Shown: positions 1-8,829 of the stretch, in pieces
Numbering within the stretch: position 1 is the first letter of the stretch
How the letters are laid out: every line of letters starts with the position of its first letter
From: Desulfocicer sp963675955
Lineage (GTDB): Bacteria > Desulfobacterota > Desulfobacteria > Desulfobacterales > Desulfobacteraceae
DNA length: 64,000 bases
Assembly (NCBI GenBank): GCA_963675955.2
Contig: CAXXVR010000002.1
Location: 682,001 to 746,000, forward strand
Direction: 5' to 3'
Notes under the pieces: model-generated
What the model was told of the DNA's origin: nothing
What the model saw: only the letters and a program-made list of their open reading frames with translations
Databases searched by the model: none
Made by a program: the position numbers and the translations under genes

Positions 1-2
1 TG

Positions 3-425
3 ACCTTTATCTGGCTGTTAACCCGGGAGAAAATGCCCGCCATAGCAGCGGAATTTCTGGTAAGCCATATTCACAATAAATATTTGTTTTTATTTATCAT
101 AAATATCTTCATGCTCCTGGTGGGATGTGTGATGGATATCGTGTCCGCCATCATTGTTATCTCCCCCATTTTAATGCTGGCACTGCAGGCCTTTGATATC
201 GATTTGATCCACTATGGCATTATCATGATTGTGAATATTGAACTTGGGTTTCTAACCTTTCCCTTTGGACTGAATCTCTTTGTGGCCATGGGCATAACAG
301 GGAAGTCCCTTACCCAGGTGGGTCGGGCCGTATTTCCCTTTCTGATCATTTTGTTCATTGGACTTTTGCTGATTACATATATCCCCCCCATTTCCATGTT
401 GCTACCAAAAATGATGATGCCGTGA
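3..425 (+). CDS. TRAP transporter large permease (DctM-like), C-terminal fragment
   Basis: The frame is open from the left edge of the window and ends in TGA, so this is the last ~140 residues of a longer protein; the first internal ATG at 33 is not the real start. The product is very hydrophobic, with at least three membrane segments. The middle stretch GCVMDIVSAIIVISPI followed by a GIIMIVNIELGFLTFPFG stretch is typical of the C-terminal half of DctM/TRAP large permeases, where the G-x-D and TPP/TFP-like motifs line the substrate path. These 12-TM proteins import carboxylates using a Na+ or H+ gradient together with a periplasmic binding protein and DctQ. Its partners would lie to the left of the window. 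No adjacent gene follows in the same operon. The family call is firm; the substrate cannot be told. Confidence 0.85.
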   Translation, partial: TFIWLLTREKMPAIAAEFLVSHIHNKYLFLFIINIFMLLVGCVMDIVSAIIVISPILMLALQAFDIDLIHYGIIMIVNIELGFLTFPFGLNLFVAMGITGKSLTQVGRAVFPFLIILFIGLLLITYIPPISMLLPKMMMP

Positions 426-477
426 TATACAGGATGGCTAAATTTTGGGGGGAATCTCTCTCAAATTGTTTGCTTTA

Positions 478-579
478 ATAACGGGCATGTCCTGACGGAC
501 ACAACGAATTATGAAAAAGCAGTTGCTGTTAATGCCCAGTACCAAGTACCTAGAACCCAGTACCTGCTTTTTCATATAA
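478..579 (+). repeat. Family A repeat, short variant
   Basis: It begins with ATAACGGGCATGTCC and ACACAACGAA, which also start the long family A copies near 3764 and 16815, and ends with the shared TTTTTCATATAAA. The interior is different: arms ATGAAAAAGCAG (511-522) and CTGCTTTTTCAT (564-575) enclose two direct copies of CCCAGTACC. So the family has conserved edges and an exchangeable core. The left edge contains a small palindrome, TGTCC-TGAC-GGACA. Confidence 0.75.
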
Positions 580-656
580 ACAAACTGACTGCTTCAGTTG
601 ATGTTAAAAAAAATTGTCAGAGATTAACAGCAAGAACCACTACACTTAAACAGGAG

Positions 657-703
657 GTGGCAATTCCTCCCCTGAGCTAAAGATTCGGGGGTTTCCTTGC
701 CAC
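657..703 (+). mobile_element. Possible solo right-end hairpin of an IS200/IS605-type element
   Basis: Arms GTGGCAA (657-663) and TTGCCAC (697-703) enclose CCCC...GGGG. The order GGCAATTCCTCCCC, a short loop, then GGGGGTTTCCTTGCC resembles the 3' end of IS1341/TnpB-type elements, where it belongs to the right end and omega-RNA scaffold. No tnpB reading frame remains next to it. It sits directly before the start of the FAD oxidase gene and replaces the usual spacing of a ribosome binding site. The resemblance is from memory of the family, so confidence is modest. Confidence 0.45.
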
Positions 704-710
704 AAATTCT

Positions 711-3638
711 ATGAATATGAAAGATGAACAATTAAGACAAGGGCTGCTCCAGGCGTTGGGAGCAGCAATTCAAGGAGAGGTCCGTTTTGATGGGATCTCA
801 CGACAGCTTTACAGTACCGATGCCTCGGATTATCAGAAACTTCCTCTGGGGGTGGTGGTTCCCGCCACCATAGATGATGTCTGTGCAGTTGTGGACATCG
901 CCGCAAGATACGATGTTTCCATTATTCCCCGGGGGGGTGGCTCCAGTCTTTCAGGCCAGACAGTGGGGCCGGGGATTGTCCTTGATCTTTCAAAATATCT
1001 TAATCATATTCTTGACATCAATGTTCAAGAACAATGGGCTGATGTGGAAAGTGGGGTGGTGCTGGATGTGTTGAATGCAGCCCTTATGTCCCATGGGCTC
1101 ATGGTGGGTCCTGATCCCTCCTCCAGTGCTGTTGCCACCCTTGGGGGCATGACCGGTAATAACTCCACCGGATCACACTCCATAAAATATCGCATGATTG
1201 TGGACCACATCCATGAGGTGGATGTGGTGCTCTCCGATGGCACTAAAGCCACCCTGGGACCCAAAACCCCTGAAGAGGTGGCAGAATTGCTGGAACAGTC
1301 CACGGCAGAGGGAACCTTGTACCGGGGAATGCGTGAGATATTAAGAGAGTATAAAACCGACATTGAAACGGGGTACCCGGATACCTGGCGTAACGTGGCC
1401 GGATATAATCTAAAACGCCTGCTGGAGGATCAAGAGGCCGGGAAGCCTTTGAACCTAATGCCTCTGGTGGTGGGGGCAGAAGGGACCCTGGCCGCCATTA
1501 CCCGCATTCGTGTGGGGCTGGTCCCCCGGCCCCGGGTGGTTCGTCTCATGGTGCTTCATTTTAATGATCTGAAAACGGCCCTGGAGCGGGTGCCCTTTAT
1601 CCTGGAACATGATCCGTCGGCGGTGGAGCTTATGAGCCGGCCCATTCTTAAACTGGCCCATGAAAACAGTGCCTATCGAGACACATTACATCGCTTTGTC
1701 CATGGGCTCCCCGGAGCCGTTCTTGTTGTGGAATTTGCCGGAGAAGACGAATCCTCCATTGTAAAAAGTGTTGAAGGACTTGAACAGGCCTTGATGGACA
1801 CAGGCTATGATACCCCCATGACCCATTGCGTTACATCTGAAGAAATGGGCCGGGTGTGGTGGGTCCGGAAATCCGTACTGGGACTGTTGATGAGTAAACC
1901 CGGAGACAACAACCGGCGGATCTGGATCATTGATGATGCCACCGTTCCTGTGGAACGTATGGTGAGCTTCACCCAGGATATCCTTGAGGCGGGAAGGGAG
2001 CTGGGATTTGAGCTTAATTTTGATGCCCATGCCTCGGCGGGGTGTCTTCACATGGGCCCGGAAATCAATCTGAAAACAGTGGAGGGTCTTGCCTCCCTGG
2101 AGCGGTTGGCCCAAAAGATCATGGACATTGCCATTGCACACAGGGGTACCACCACCGGTGAGCATGGAGAGGGGCTGGCCCGTTCCTATTTTAATGAGCA
2201 GCTTTATGGAGAACGTCTTCACCAGGCCTTTAGGGAAGTTAAGGACCTGTTTGATCCCGACAATGTATTTAACCCTCACAAGATGATTGATGCACCAAAG
2301 CCCTGGGATCCGGATTGGTTAAAGTATAAACCGGGATATGCGACCCCCCTGTCCCCTGAAAAAACATTTCTTGATTTTTCATCCCACAACGGATTCCAAG
2401 GCCTGGTGGAGATGTGCAACGGCCAGGGTGAATGTCGCTCCAGGGTAAGAGGAACCATGTGTCCTTCCTTCCGGGTCACCGGTGAAGAGATGGATTCCAC
2501 AAGGGGACGGGCCAATGCCCTGAGGGCCGCCATCATCGGCAAGTTCGGCACCGAAGGCCTTGGCAGCAAAGAACTCTACGAGGTGATGGATCTGTGTGTG
2601 GCATGCAAGGCCTGTCGCAACGAATGTTCCACACGGGTGGACATGGCCAAATTGAAGTTTGAGTTTCTTGCCCAGTACCAGGCCCAGCATGGGGTGCCGC
2701 TGCGAAGTCGTATGGTGGGGCACATGGATCTGTCCAGCCGTCTGGGAAGTCTCATGCCGGGGCTGGTGAATTATTTTTATAAAAATAGCCTGTTCCGGGA
2801 ACTGCTTGAGAAAACCGTTAAGATTGACCGGCGGCGAACACTGCCGGCCATTGCATCGGTGCCCTTTCAGCATTGGTTTAACCATCGAAAAAAAACTTCT
2901 TCATCCCCCCGGGGGCCTGTGGTGCTGTGGGATGACTGCCACATCAGTTATCACCAGCCAGAGCTTGGCAAAGATGCCGTACGCATCCTGGAAGCCGCCG
3001 GTTTTGAAGTTTTACTGGTGGCGGATCGCCGGTGTTGCGGTCGTCCCCTGATTTCCAAGGGAATGCTTGACAAGGCCACAGAAAATGCCAGGCACAATGT
3101 GGCAAAGCTTTTGCCCCATGCCCGCCGGGGAACCCCCATCGTGGGTGTGGAACCCAGCTGCATTGCCTGTTTCAGAGACGAATACCCGGATCTTCTTAAA
3201 AATCAGGATGCCCGCCTGGTGGCACAGAACAGTTTTTTCATTGAAGAGTTCATTGCCGATCTGATGTCCGAGGGTGGCGTTAAATTTGCCTTTAAACCCC
3301 CAGTGGACAAACAGACGGTGATGGTGCACACCCACTGCTATCAAAAGGCATTGGGAACCTCTGATCCCGTTATAACCATGCTTGAAGCCCTTCCGGAAAC
3401 CGAGGTAACCATGATTGATAGCGGGTGCTGTGGCATGGCCGGCTCCTTTGGGTATGAAAAGGAGCATTACGATACCTCCATGGCTATTGGCGAGCTGTCT
3501 TTGTTTCCAGCGGTGAGGGGTGTTGCTCCCGGGGTGATGATTGCGGCCCCTGGCACTTCGTGTCGTGAGCAGATCAAGGATGGTACAAGTCAAAGGGCAC
3601 AGCATCCCATTTCTATCTTTGCGGCGGCATTGCGTTAA
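711..3638 (+). CDS. FAD-binding and Fe-S domain oxidase (D-lactate dehydrogenase-like)
   Basis: A 975-residue fusion of a GlcD/Dld-type flavoprotein and a GlcF-type Fe-S protein, likely oxidising a 2-hydroxy acid such as D-lactate or glycolate and passing electrons to quinone or another acceptor. Residues ~40-250 form the FAD-binding domain (RGGGSSLSGQTVG loop), ~290-530 the FAD-oxidase C-terminal domain with GEHGEG. Two ferredoxin-like Cys groups follow, including CVACKACRNEC near residue 630. Two CCG cysteine-rich domains end the protein (RRCCGRP; a HCYQKALG stretch with SGCCGMAGSFGYE). No signal peptide or membrane segment is evident, so a cytoplasmic or peripheral location is likely. ATG at 711 and 717 are both possible starts; neither has a good Shine-Dalgarno sequence. 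It is transcribed alone. The substrate is not determined by sequence. Confidence 0.9.
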   Translation: MNMKDEQLRQGLLQALGAAIQGEVRFDGISRQLYSTDASDYQKLPLGVVVPATIDDVCAVVDIAARYDVSIIPRGGGSSLSGQTVGPGIVLDLSKYLNHILDINVQEQWADVESGVVLDVLNAALMSHGLMVGPDPSSSAVATLGGMTGNNSTGSHSIKYRMIVDHIHEVDVVLSDGTKATLGPKTPEEVAELLEQSTAEGTLYRGMREILREYKTDIETGYPDTWRNVAGYNLKRLLEDQEAGKPLNLMPLVVGAEGTLAAITRIRVGLVPRPRVVRLMVLHFNDLKTALERVPFILEHDPSAVELMSRPILKLAHENSAYRDTLHRFVHGLPGAVLVVEFAGEDESSIVKSVEGLEQALMDTGYDTPMTHCVTSEEMGRVWWVRKSVLGLLMSKPGDNNRRIWIIDDATVPVERMVSFTQDILEAGRELGFELNFDAHASAGCLHMGPEINLKTVEGLASLERLAQKIMDIAIAHRGTTTGEHGEGLARSYFNEQLYGERLHQAFREVKDLFDPDNVFNPHKMIDAPKPWDPDWLKYKPGYATPLSPEKTFLDFSSHNGFQGLVEMCNGQGECRSRVRGTMCPSFRVTGEEMDSTRGRANALRAAIIGKFGTEGLGSKELYEVMDLCVACKACRNECSTRVDMAKLKFEFLAQYQAQHGVPLRSRMVGHMDLSSRLGSLMPGLVNYFYKNSLFRELLEKTVKIDRRRTLPAIASVPFQHWFNHRKKTSSSPRGPVVLWDDCHISYHQPELGKDAVRILEAAGFEVLLVADRRCCGRPLISKGMLDKATENARHNVAKLLPHARRGTPIVGVEPSCIACFRDEYPDLLKNQDARLVAQNSFFIEEFIADLMSEGGVKFAFKPPVDKQTVMVHTHCYQKALGTSDPVITMLEALPETEVTMIDSGCCGMAGSFGYEKEHYDTSMAIGELSLFPAVRGVAPGVMIAAPGTSCREQIKDGTSQRAQHPISIFAAALR

Positions 3639-3672
3639 GGATCAAAAAGGCGATGCCATTGCCGACACAATA

Positions 3673-3962
3673 AAAACGCCTGGCCTTTTTATAACATACA
3701 TGGCTGTAACCACCAGCCACAACGAAAAATGAAACTCTTATGATTCCAGACCTTTGGACGGAGTTTCATATAACGGGCATGTCCTGTCGGACACAACGAA
3801 GATAAAAAATGGTCTTATACCGCCCCCCCCCCGATGGGCAACGTGCCCGGACCGGAACTGTTAGACAGCTCAATTGTCCGGTTCCTATTACTCATCGGGG
3901 GGGCGGCTCTGCTGAGGTAACCGTGGAGGCTTTCTTTTTCATATAAAAAGGTCAGGCGTTTT
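3673..3962. repeat. Composite element with 20-bp terminal inverted repeats
   Basis: Outer arms AAAACGCCTGGCCTTTTTAT (3673-3692) and ATAAAAAGGTCAGGCGTTTT (3943-3962) match with one mismatch as inverted repeats. Inside, ATGAAACTC (3729-3737) pairs with GAGTTTCAT (3761-3769), and a family A copy follows. The result is a nest of palindromes between the FAD oxidase and the convergent iclR gene. It could act as a mobile element, a transcription barrier, or both; no coding potential is seen. Confidence 0.7.
3764..3949 (+). repeat. Family A palindromic repeat, copy 1
   Basis: About 185 bp. Left edge TTTCATATAACGGGCATGTCC-like, right edge CTTTTTCATATAAAA. The centre is a long imperfect hairpin: ACCGCCCCCC... 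GATGGGCAA ... CCGGACCGGAAC ... TTGTCCGGTTCC ... CATCGGGGGGGCGG. It is clearly homologous to 13210-13382 (reverse) and 16815-17013. Relative to those, this copy lacks ~30 bp containing the GTAGACGCGGAGCCAAATG segment. Confidence 0.9.
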
Positions 3963-3977
3963 GGCATCCTTCATTTC

Positions 3978-4041
3978 TACTTTACACTTTCATGTGATGA
4001 ATACCCATTTGGGGGTGGTCATCCTTGGAAAGTGTAAAGTA
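3978..4041. repeat. Hairpin with 14-bp perfect arms
   Basis: TACTTTACACTTTC (3978-3991) and GAAAGTGTAAAGTA (4028-4041) are perfect inverted repeats around a 36-base loop. An outer CTTCATTT / AAATGAAG pair extends the symmetry. It lies between the composite element and the family D repeat and has no gene of its own. Confidence 0.7.
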
Positions 4042-4078
4042 CTTTTAGGGCAAAATGAAGTATGCTGGCGTTTTTAGG

Positions 4079-4208
4079 TTAAATATTCGGTCAGCAGCTC
4101 ATATTCATCTGTTTTGGCCTGCTCACATAGCATTCGCATCCTACGCAGTCCCAAATAGCCGAATGTGGTGCATTGCTCAAACAGTTGCATTACCAACTTG
4201 GATATTTT
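4079..4208. repeat. Family D repeat, degenerate copy
   Basis: Starts TTAAATATTCGGTCAGCA and contains CTGCTCACATAG, CGAATGTGG, CAAACA and TTACCAA blocks that align in order with the cleaner copy at 57557-57687. The right terminal repeat has decayed (CTTGGATATTT in place of CCGAATATTTAC). No coding function is apparent. Confidence 0.7.
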
Positions 4209-4269
4209 TTTTTCACCTCATTGGCTGGGCTTCTAACACACCTTTGTGAATTGGCATGTTAGAGGCGGA

Positions 4270-5082
4270 TCAGCCGCCCCTCCGGTATCCCAGAATGTGG
4301 GAAATTTTCATGGCGCTATTGGAAACCATGGCACCGAATTTCTTAACCTCGGACCGGCGAAACGCCCCCACCAGAATAACACAGCCGATCACCTCGTTTT
4401 TGTTGTCCATAACCGGAGCTGCAAGGACGTTTATGTTGGGATTGGTGGTGCCAAGATCCATTGAGTAGCCCTCTTTTCGACAGAGGGCAAGCTCTTCCAG
4501 AAGATAATCCATGTCCACAGGCTCCCCGTCACCATAAAAACACAGGTAATCCTGGGAAAGGATCTCCTGTTGCCGGGCCTGGGGCATGAAGGCTACTATG
4601 GCCTTACCATGGGCACCATGGGTGATATGGTGATGGGCACCCACGCGGATGCGGTATCCGAAATCCTGGTTACTCTCCGCTTTGGCGATGATATAATATT
4701 GTGATCCCGTAATCTGGCCAAAATGGGTGGAAAGTCCTGTTTTTTCAGCCAGGGTCTGTAAATGGGGGAGGACCAGATCCCGGATGTCGATGTTATTTAA
4801 GATATTTCTGGCAAGACCCACAATCCCCAACCCCAGGCGGTAGGTTTTGGTCTGGGGATTTTTTTCAATGAAGTCATATTTCATAAGGGTATTTAATATG
4901 GTGTATGCTTTACTCTTATGTATTTCCAGCTGATTGCATATTTCTGTCAGGGTCAATTGCGGGTTGGGGGAATCTGCCAGGCAGTTTAACAATTGCATGG
5001 CCTGGTCCACTGCCGGGACTGTGGACTTGTAGCTGGATTTTTTCTCTTTTTCTGTTTTTTTTTTCATGGTCACTTTGCCCAC
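4270..5082 (-). CDS. IclR family transcriptional regulator
   Basis: About 270 residues, normal for the family. A basic Lys-rich leader is followed by a winged helix-turn-helix (residues ~25-85; LTLTEICNQLEIHKSKAYTI region) and the IclR effector-binding domain (ETGLSTHFGQ-like strand, GAHHHITHGAHGKAIVAFM, DNKNEVIGCVILVGAFRR). IclR proteins usually control catabolic operons in response to small organic acids. GTG at 5082 lies 7 bases after the stop of the upstream gene, which suggests translational coupling; an ATG at 5067 is an alternative. It is the last gene of a minus-strand group with the B3/B4-domain protein and the broken acyl-CoA synthetase, so it probably regulates that group; a palindrome at 8071-8084 is a candidate target. 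Confidence 0.9.
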   Translation of the reverse strand: MGKVTMKKKTEKEKKSSYKSTVPAVDQAMQLLNCLADSPNPQLTLTEICNQLEIHKSKAYTILNTLMKYDFIEKNPQTKTYRLGLGIVGLARNILNNIDIRDLVLPHLQTLAEKTGLSTHFGQITGSQYYIIAKAESNQDFGYRIRVGAHHHITHGAHGKAIVAFMPQARQQEILSQDYLCFYGDGEPVDMDYLLEELALCRKEGYSMDLGTTNPNINVLAAPVMDNKNEVIGCVILVGAFRRSEVKKFGAMVSNSAMKISHILGYRRGG

Positions 5083-5088
5083 GGTTAA

Positions 5089-5793
5089 TTATATACCAAG
5101 CTGTACTTCCCGGCAATCCCCATGCAGCTCTCCGGTAAAAAGTGTGGCATCGCAATGCTGCTGAAGGAGTTCTGCAAGCTCATCTCTTGCCTTAATGGCC
5201 ACCTGGCGGGACTGGGGGGGAAGGCAGTCAATGTTGATAAGGATCTGTTGTGTGGAAGTTTCAATTTTGGTTATGTCTCCGTTGCGCCAGTTCCAGCGAC
5301 GGCACATGACATTGTTGTTGTAACCATCAACGTAGATTACCTCTCCCTCTTTCGGGGATTCCACCTTGTCCGATCCCAGTGCCACAAAGTTTTCTGTACC
5401 CCTGGCAAGGCCCAGAATAAAATCACCTTCCACTTTTTCCATGTTATCACCGCCACAGGGCAGACAGTATTTGATGGAGATCAGATTGAACAATGCCACC
5501 ACGGAATTGATGTAGGGCAGGGCAGGGTTCTTTTGAATCCGTTTTAAAAGCGATTTGATGGATGGGGGGAATTTTTCGGGGTTGGAACCAAACTTCTGGT
5601 GGGCCTGGTCCCAGGCCAGCAGCCGTTCATCGGTTTCAATATCCACATTGCCATGTTCAGTCATTGCCTTTTTCAGGGTTTTCTTGACCCGTTTCAACGA
5701 GGGGTGATTGGTGATCCCATTTACCACTATGATGCCGCGATAAAAGTCTGGAAACATGTCAAAAATTTCATCCTGAATGATAATTTTTCTCAA
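5089..5793 (-). CDS. B3/B4 domain protein (tRNA-synthetase-like editing fold)
   Basis: 234 residues. The region LPYINSVVALFNLISIKYCLPCGGDNMEK-like and the later ALGSDKVESPKEGEVIYVD stretch match stand-alone B3/B4 domain proteins, related to the editing domain of phenylalanyl-tRNA synthetase beta chain. The in vivo role of these free-standing proteins is poorly known; hydrolysis of mischarged amino-acyl tRNA or binding of an amino-acid-like ligand is possible. No membrane segment or signal peptide is present. It sits between the acyl-CoA synthetase and the IclR regulator on the same strand and ends 7 bases before iclR. The 127-base gap upstream contains TTTTATT/AATAAAA inverted repeats but no gene. 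Confidence 0.8.
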   Translation of the reverse strand: MRKIIIQDEIFDMFPDFYRGIIVVNGITNHPSLKRVKKTLKKAMTEHGNVDIETDERLLAWDQAHQKFGSNPEKFPPSIKSLLKRIQKNPALPYINSVVALFNLISIKYCLPCGGDNMEKVEGDFILGLARGTENFVALGSDKVESPKEGEVIYVDGYNNNVMCRRWNWRNGDITKIETSTQQILINIDCLPPQSRQVAIKARDELAELLQQHCDATLFTGELHGDCREVQLGI

Positions 5794-5920
5794 AATATTT
5801 CTCCGTAGTTATCGATTTAAAAAAGATTATTTTATTGACAAATTTATTTTCTAATAAAATCAATGATGACTTGAGTACGCTTTACCCGTTTTATGAACAA
5901 GAGGACTCCCGGCATCTGTT

Positions 5921-8018
5921 TTACGAGATAATTATCCTTGCATCCACGGCATAGAGGGCTTTTCCGGTTCCTTTGATGGGATTTAAGTCAATCTCTCTGA
6001 TCTGGGGAAAGTCTGTGACAAGGCGGCCCAGTCGCTGGAGATAATCACAGAGCATGGCGATGTCCATGCCAGCTTCTCCACGAACACCTTCAAGTACGGC
6101 ATAGCTGTTGATGCCCTGGATCAGATTCATGCTCTCTTTAGGGGATAGGGGCGCCAGGCCAAACTGAACATCCTTTAACACCTCCACATAAATGCCGCCC
6201 AGACCAAACATGATAAGATGCCCGAAATCTCCTTCCCGGCTTGCACCTGCGATGACTTCGGTTCCCTGCACCATTGTCTGGAGCAGGGCACCTTCAGCAT
6301 CGGGTATTTCCATGAGTGCATCCCAGGCCTCTTTGGCTTGTGCCATGTTCTGTATGCCCACCTTAACACCGCCCACATCACTTTTGTGCAATGGGCCGAT
6401 GACTTTCATCACCAGGGGAAACCCAACGACCTCGCAGGAAGCGGCAAGTTTTTTATCATCCCTGACCTCGCATTGTTCCGGTAATTTAAACCCACATCCC
6501 TTTATCACCTGTTCCACTGTTTCCGGTGACAGAATATCTGTCTGCCCCTCAAGGGCCTTGGCAATGGCGGCTTTATCATACCCATAAAGGTCGGGCAGAT
6601 TCTCCTGGGGGGCTTTCCATCCAGCGATTCTGGCCAGGGCCTGGGCCAGGGGGACCTCATCGGGCATGTAAATTTTGCCAAGATCTATCATTTCTTTAAT
6701 CTCTTCTCTACAGGAGGTGATACTGCTCAACATGGGCATGATGGGAATGGGGCAGGTGTCCATGGCTTTGGCGATTTCACGATAGATCTCGCTGTTGGGG
6801 GACATGCCGGAGTTGCCCAGCAGAACGGCAATGACATCAACATTATCACCCTCCTCCCTGGCCAGGATTTCAAAGATCGCCTTCATCTGTTCGGGGGTTC
6901 TGGAGGGCAGGGTATCAATGGGATTTATGAGGGAACTTTCAGCCGGCAGCACCTGGGCCAGGAGGGAAACGGTTTTTTCCTTTAATTGAGCAAGTTCCAT
7001 TCCCTGACGATACAGCTCATCGGACATCATTACACCCGGACCTCCGGCATCGGTGAGAATACAGGCTCGACCTCCTTTGAGGGGACCCTTGGCCGCGGCC
7101 AGTGCGCAGGCCACATTCACCATGAGTGAACGCCCTTCCACCCTTATAATCCCGGCTTTTTCAAATAACGCGGCCACCGCCGTGTCGCTGTTGGCAATGG
7201 CCCCGGTGTGGCTGGCAGCGGCCCGTTCACCTGCTTTGGTGGCACCGGATTTGATTCCCACAATGGCACACCCCTTTTTAACAAGGCCTCTGGCGTGGTA
7301 AAGCAGCTTGGCCGGTTTTTTCACCGTCTCCATGTAAATCATTAATATTCTGGCATTGTCCGGCCCATAGTTTTCATTGTAAAGCTCCAGAAGGTCTTCC
7401 ACGCCCATTTGGATGGAGTTGCCAAGGTTTACCACGTTGCCAAAGGACAGACCCCGGTTAAGCCCCATCTCCATGACATAGTCCACTGTGGCTCCAGAGC
7501 CGCTGATGACATCAACCACCCCGCCTGGGAGATGGGGAACAATCCCGGCAAATTTGCCTTTATAGCATTTTGTCAGGAATCCGGAGCAGTTGGGGCCGAT
7601 GAGGGCCATGCCTGGCAGAGGCTGCGATTTTGAGCATCTCCTGTTCTATCTTTTTTCCCGCTTTATCCTTTTCCCCGAATCCGGCGGTGAGAACGATGAC
7701 GGCGCCTGCTCCCATGGTTGCCAGTTCCTGGATGGCGGGCAGAACAAATCTGGATGGAATGGCAATAATTGCAAGGTCCGGAGTCGCCGGCAGCTCTGAA
7801 ATGGATGGATATGCTTTGCTGTTCAGGATTTCCGGTGATTTGGGGTTCACAGGCCACAGGGTCCCTTCATAGCCATGCTCTTTTATTTTTTCGATTACCC
7901 GGCCACCAGGTTTCAGGCCATCGTTGGAAGCGCCTATAACGGCGATGCTTTTGGGATGAAAGAGATTCTGGTATACTTTTTTTCGGGATTCAGGGGTGGT
8001 GAAGATTTCTTTTTCCAT
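5921..8018 (-). pseudogene. ADP-forming acyl-CoA synthetase, alpha-beta fusion, frameshifted
   Basis: The N-terminal part (8018 to ~7613; KSIAVIGASNDGLKPGG, CoA-binding Rossmann fold) and the C-terminal part (~7609 to 5921; IGPNCSGFLTKC, SHTGAIANSDTAV with the phospho-His, then an ATP-grasp domain ending ...REIDLNPIKGTG) are in different frames. Together they make one ~700-residue NDP-forming acyl-CoA synthetase, which converts acyl-CoA + ADP + Pi to acid + CoA + ATP. Alignment with the intact alpha subunit at 59669 suggests one extra base near 7613: removing it restores GCC GGC ATG and the seven-residue spacing before GPNCSG. It could be a real pseudogene, programmed shift or sequencing error. 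The start has AAGGAAC upstream. Confidence 0.85.
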
Positions 8019-8070
8019 TCTGGTTCCTTAGTTGGTAGATTGCCGGGGATTAGATATAGGGTTTTTAAAA

Positions 8071-8084
8071 TTCTGTATACAGAA
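8071..8084. promoter_or_regulatory. Perfect 14-bp palindrome upstream of the acyl-CoA synthetase
   Basis: TTCTGTATACAGAA lies 53 bp before the synthetase start in an AT-rich stretch. It is a plausible operator for the IclR regulator encoded at the end of the same gene group. Position and symmetry are seen; the binding protein is inferred. Confidence 0.45.
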
Positions 8085-8217
8085 AACTTTTTTATATTTA
8101 ATTTACACTGTAACGCTTTGATTTGTCAATCTTCTTCTTGTGAATTTTTATGATTATAGGCGTTGCAGATACAGGCAGATACAGGCACAGGGGGCACATC
8201 TTCAGTGAAATACAGCA

Positions 8218-8547
8218 GGGGTCACATCTTGATTATTGATTAGCACTACAGTGACACCTCACAGAACCCCTATTTGAGGAACCCCTATTTGAGTGCCTTT
8301 TCATGAAATAAATTGTAACCCCTTTTTCAGAAATTCCGTGCTTTTTCATGAAAAGCACATGAAAAGCACTGAATTTCGATAGAATTTCGATAGTAGATGT
8401 TGTGTGGTATTTTCACATAACACATAACGCATAACACCTTTTAAATACAGAGTTTTAATGTAAAAATCCAAAATATCGCTGTAGTGTTAGTAGTGTTAGT
8501 AAATGAGATATGTTAAATATGTTAATCATTAATCAAGATGTGACCCC
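8218..8547. mobile_element. MITE-like element with 25-bp terminal inverted repeats
   Basis: The left end 8218-8242 (GGGGTCACATCTTGATTATT...) and right end 8523-8547 (...AATCAAGATGTGACCCC) are inverted repeats with a single mismatch. The ~280-bp interior encodes nothing. It is packed with perfect tandem duplications, e.g. GAACCCCTATTTGAG twice (8264-8293), ATGAAAAGCAC twice (8348-8369), GAATTTCGATA twice (8371-8392), GTAGTGTTA twice (8481-8498), ATATGTTAA twice (8508-8525). Similar duplications continue just outside (GCAGATACAG twice at 8165-8184; TAATTTGG twice at 8563-8578). The rest of the 8019-8829 gap holds no gene that I can see. Confidence 0.8.
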
Positions 8548-8829
8548 ATTTCCTCGCTCGCGTAATTTGGTAATTTGGTGATAGAGATAGTATCGATTGA
8601 CAGTGGTATCGAGGGGCGATAATATTAAAACATGATAAAAACATTTTAAATATACAGTCAAGATATGATTGGGATTTAGCAAAAGGAAAAGCAAAAAAAC
8701 TCTTTCTAAAATAATTCCTTTCAATAGACCTCCCCTAAATAGTAAATAGTGAAGAACTATTAGAGGCATGATAAAAAAACAGATTTGCTTTGGTTGTGTA
8801 TTGCTAAAAATTCGATCTACGAGGTGTTG

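Noticed and set aside
4055..4468. Short overlapping frames on the plus strand next to iclR
   Set aside because: They lie in the family D repeat and antisense to the end of iclR, with unnatural composition.
8160..8580. Possible CRISPR array because of many short repeats
   Set aside because: The repeats are all different, contiguous, occur only two or three times and have no spacers.
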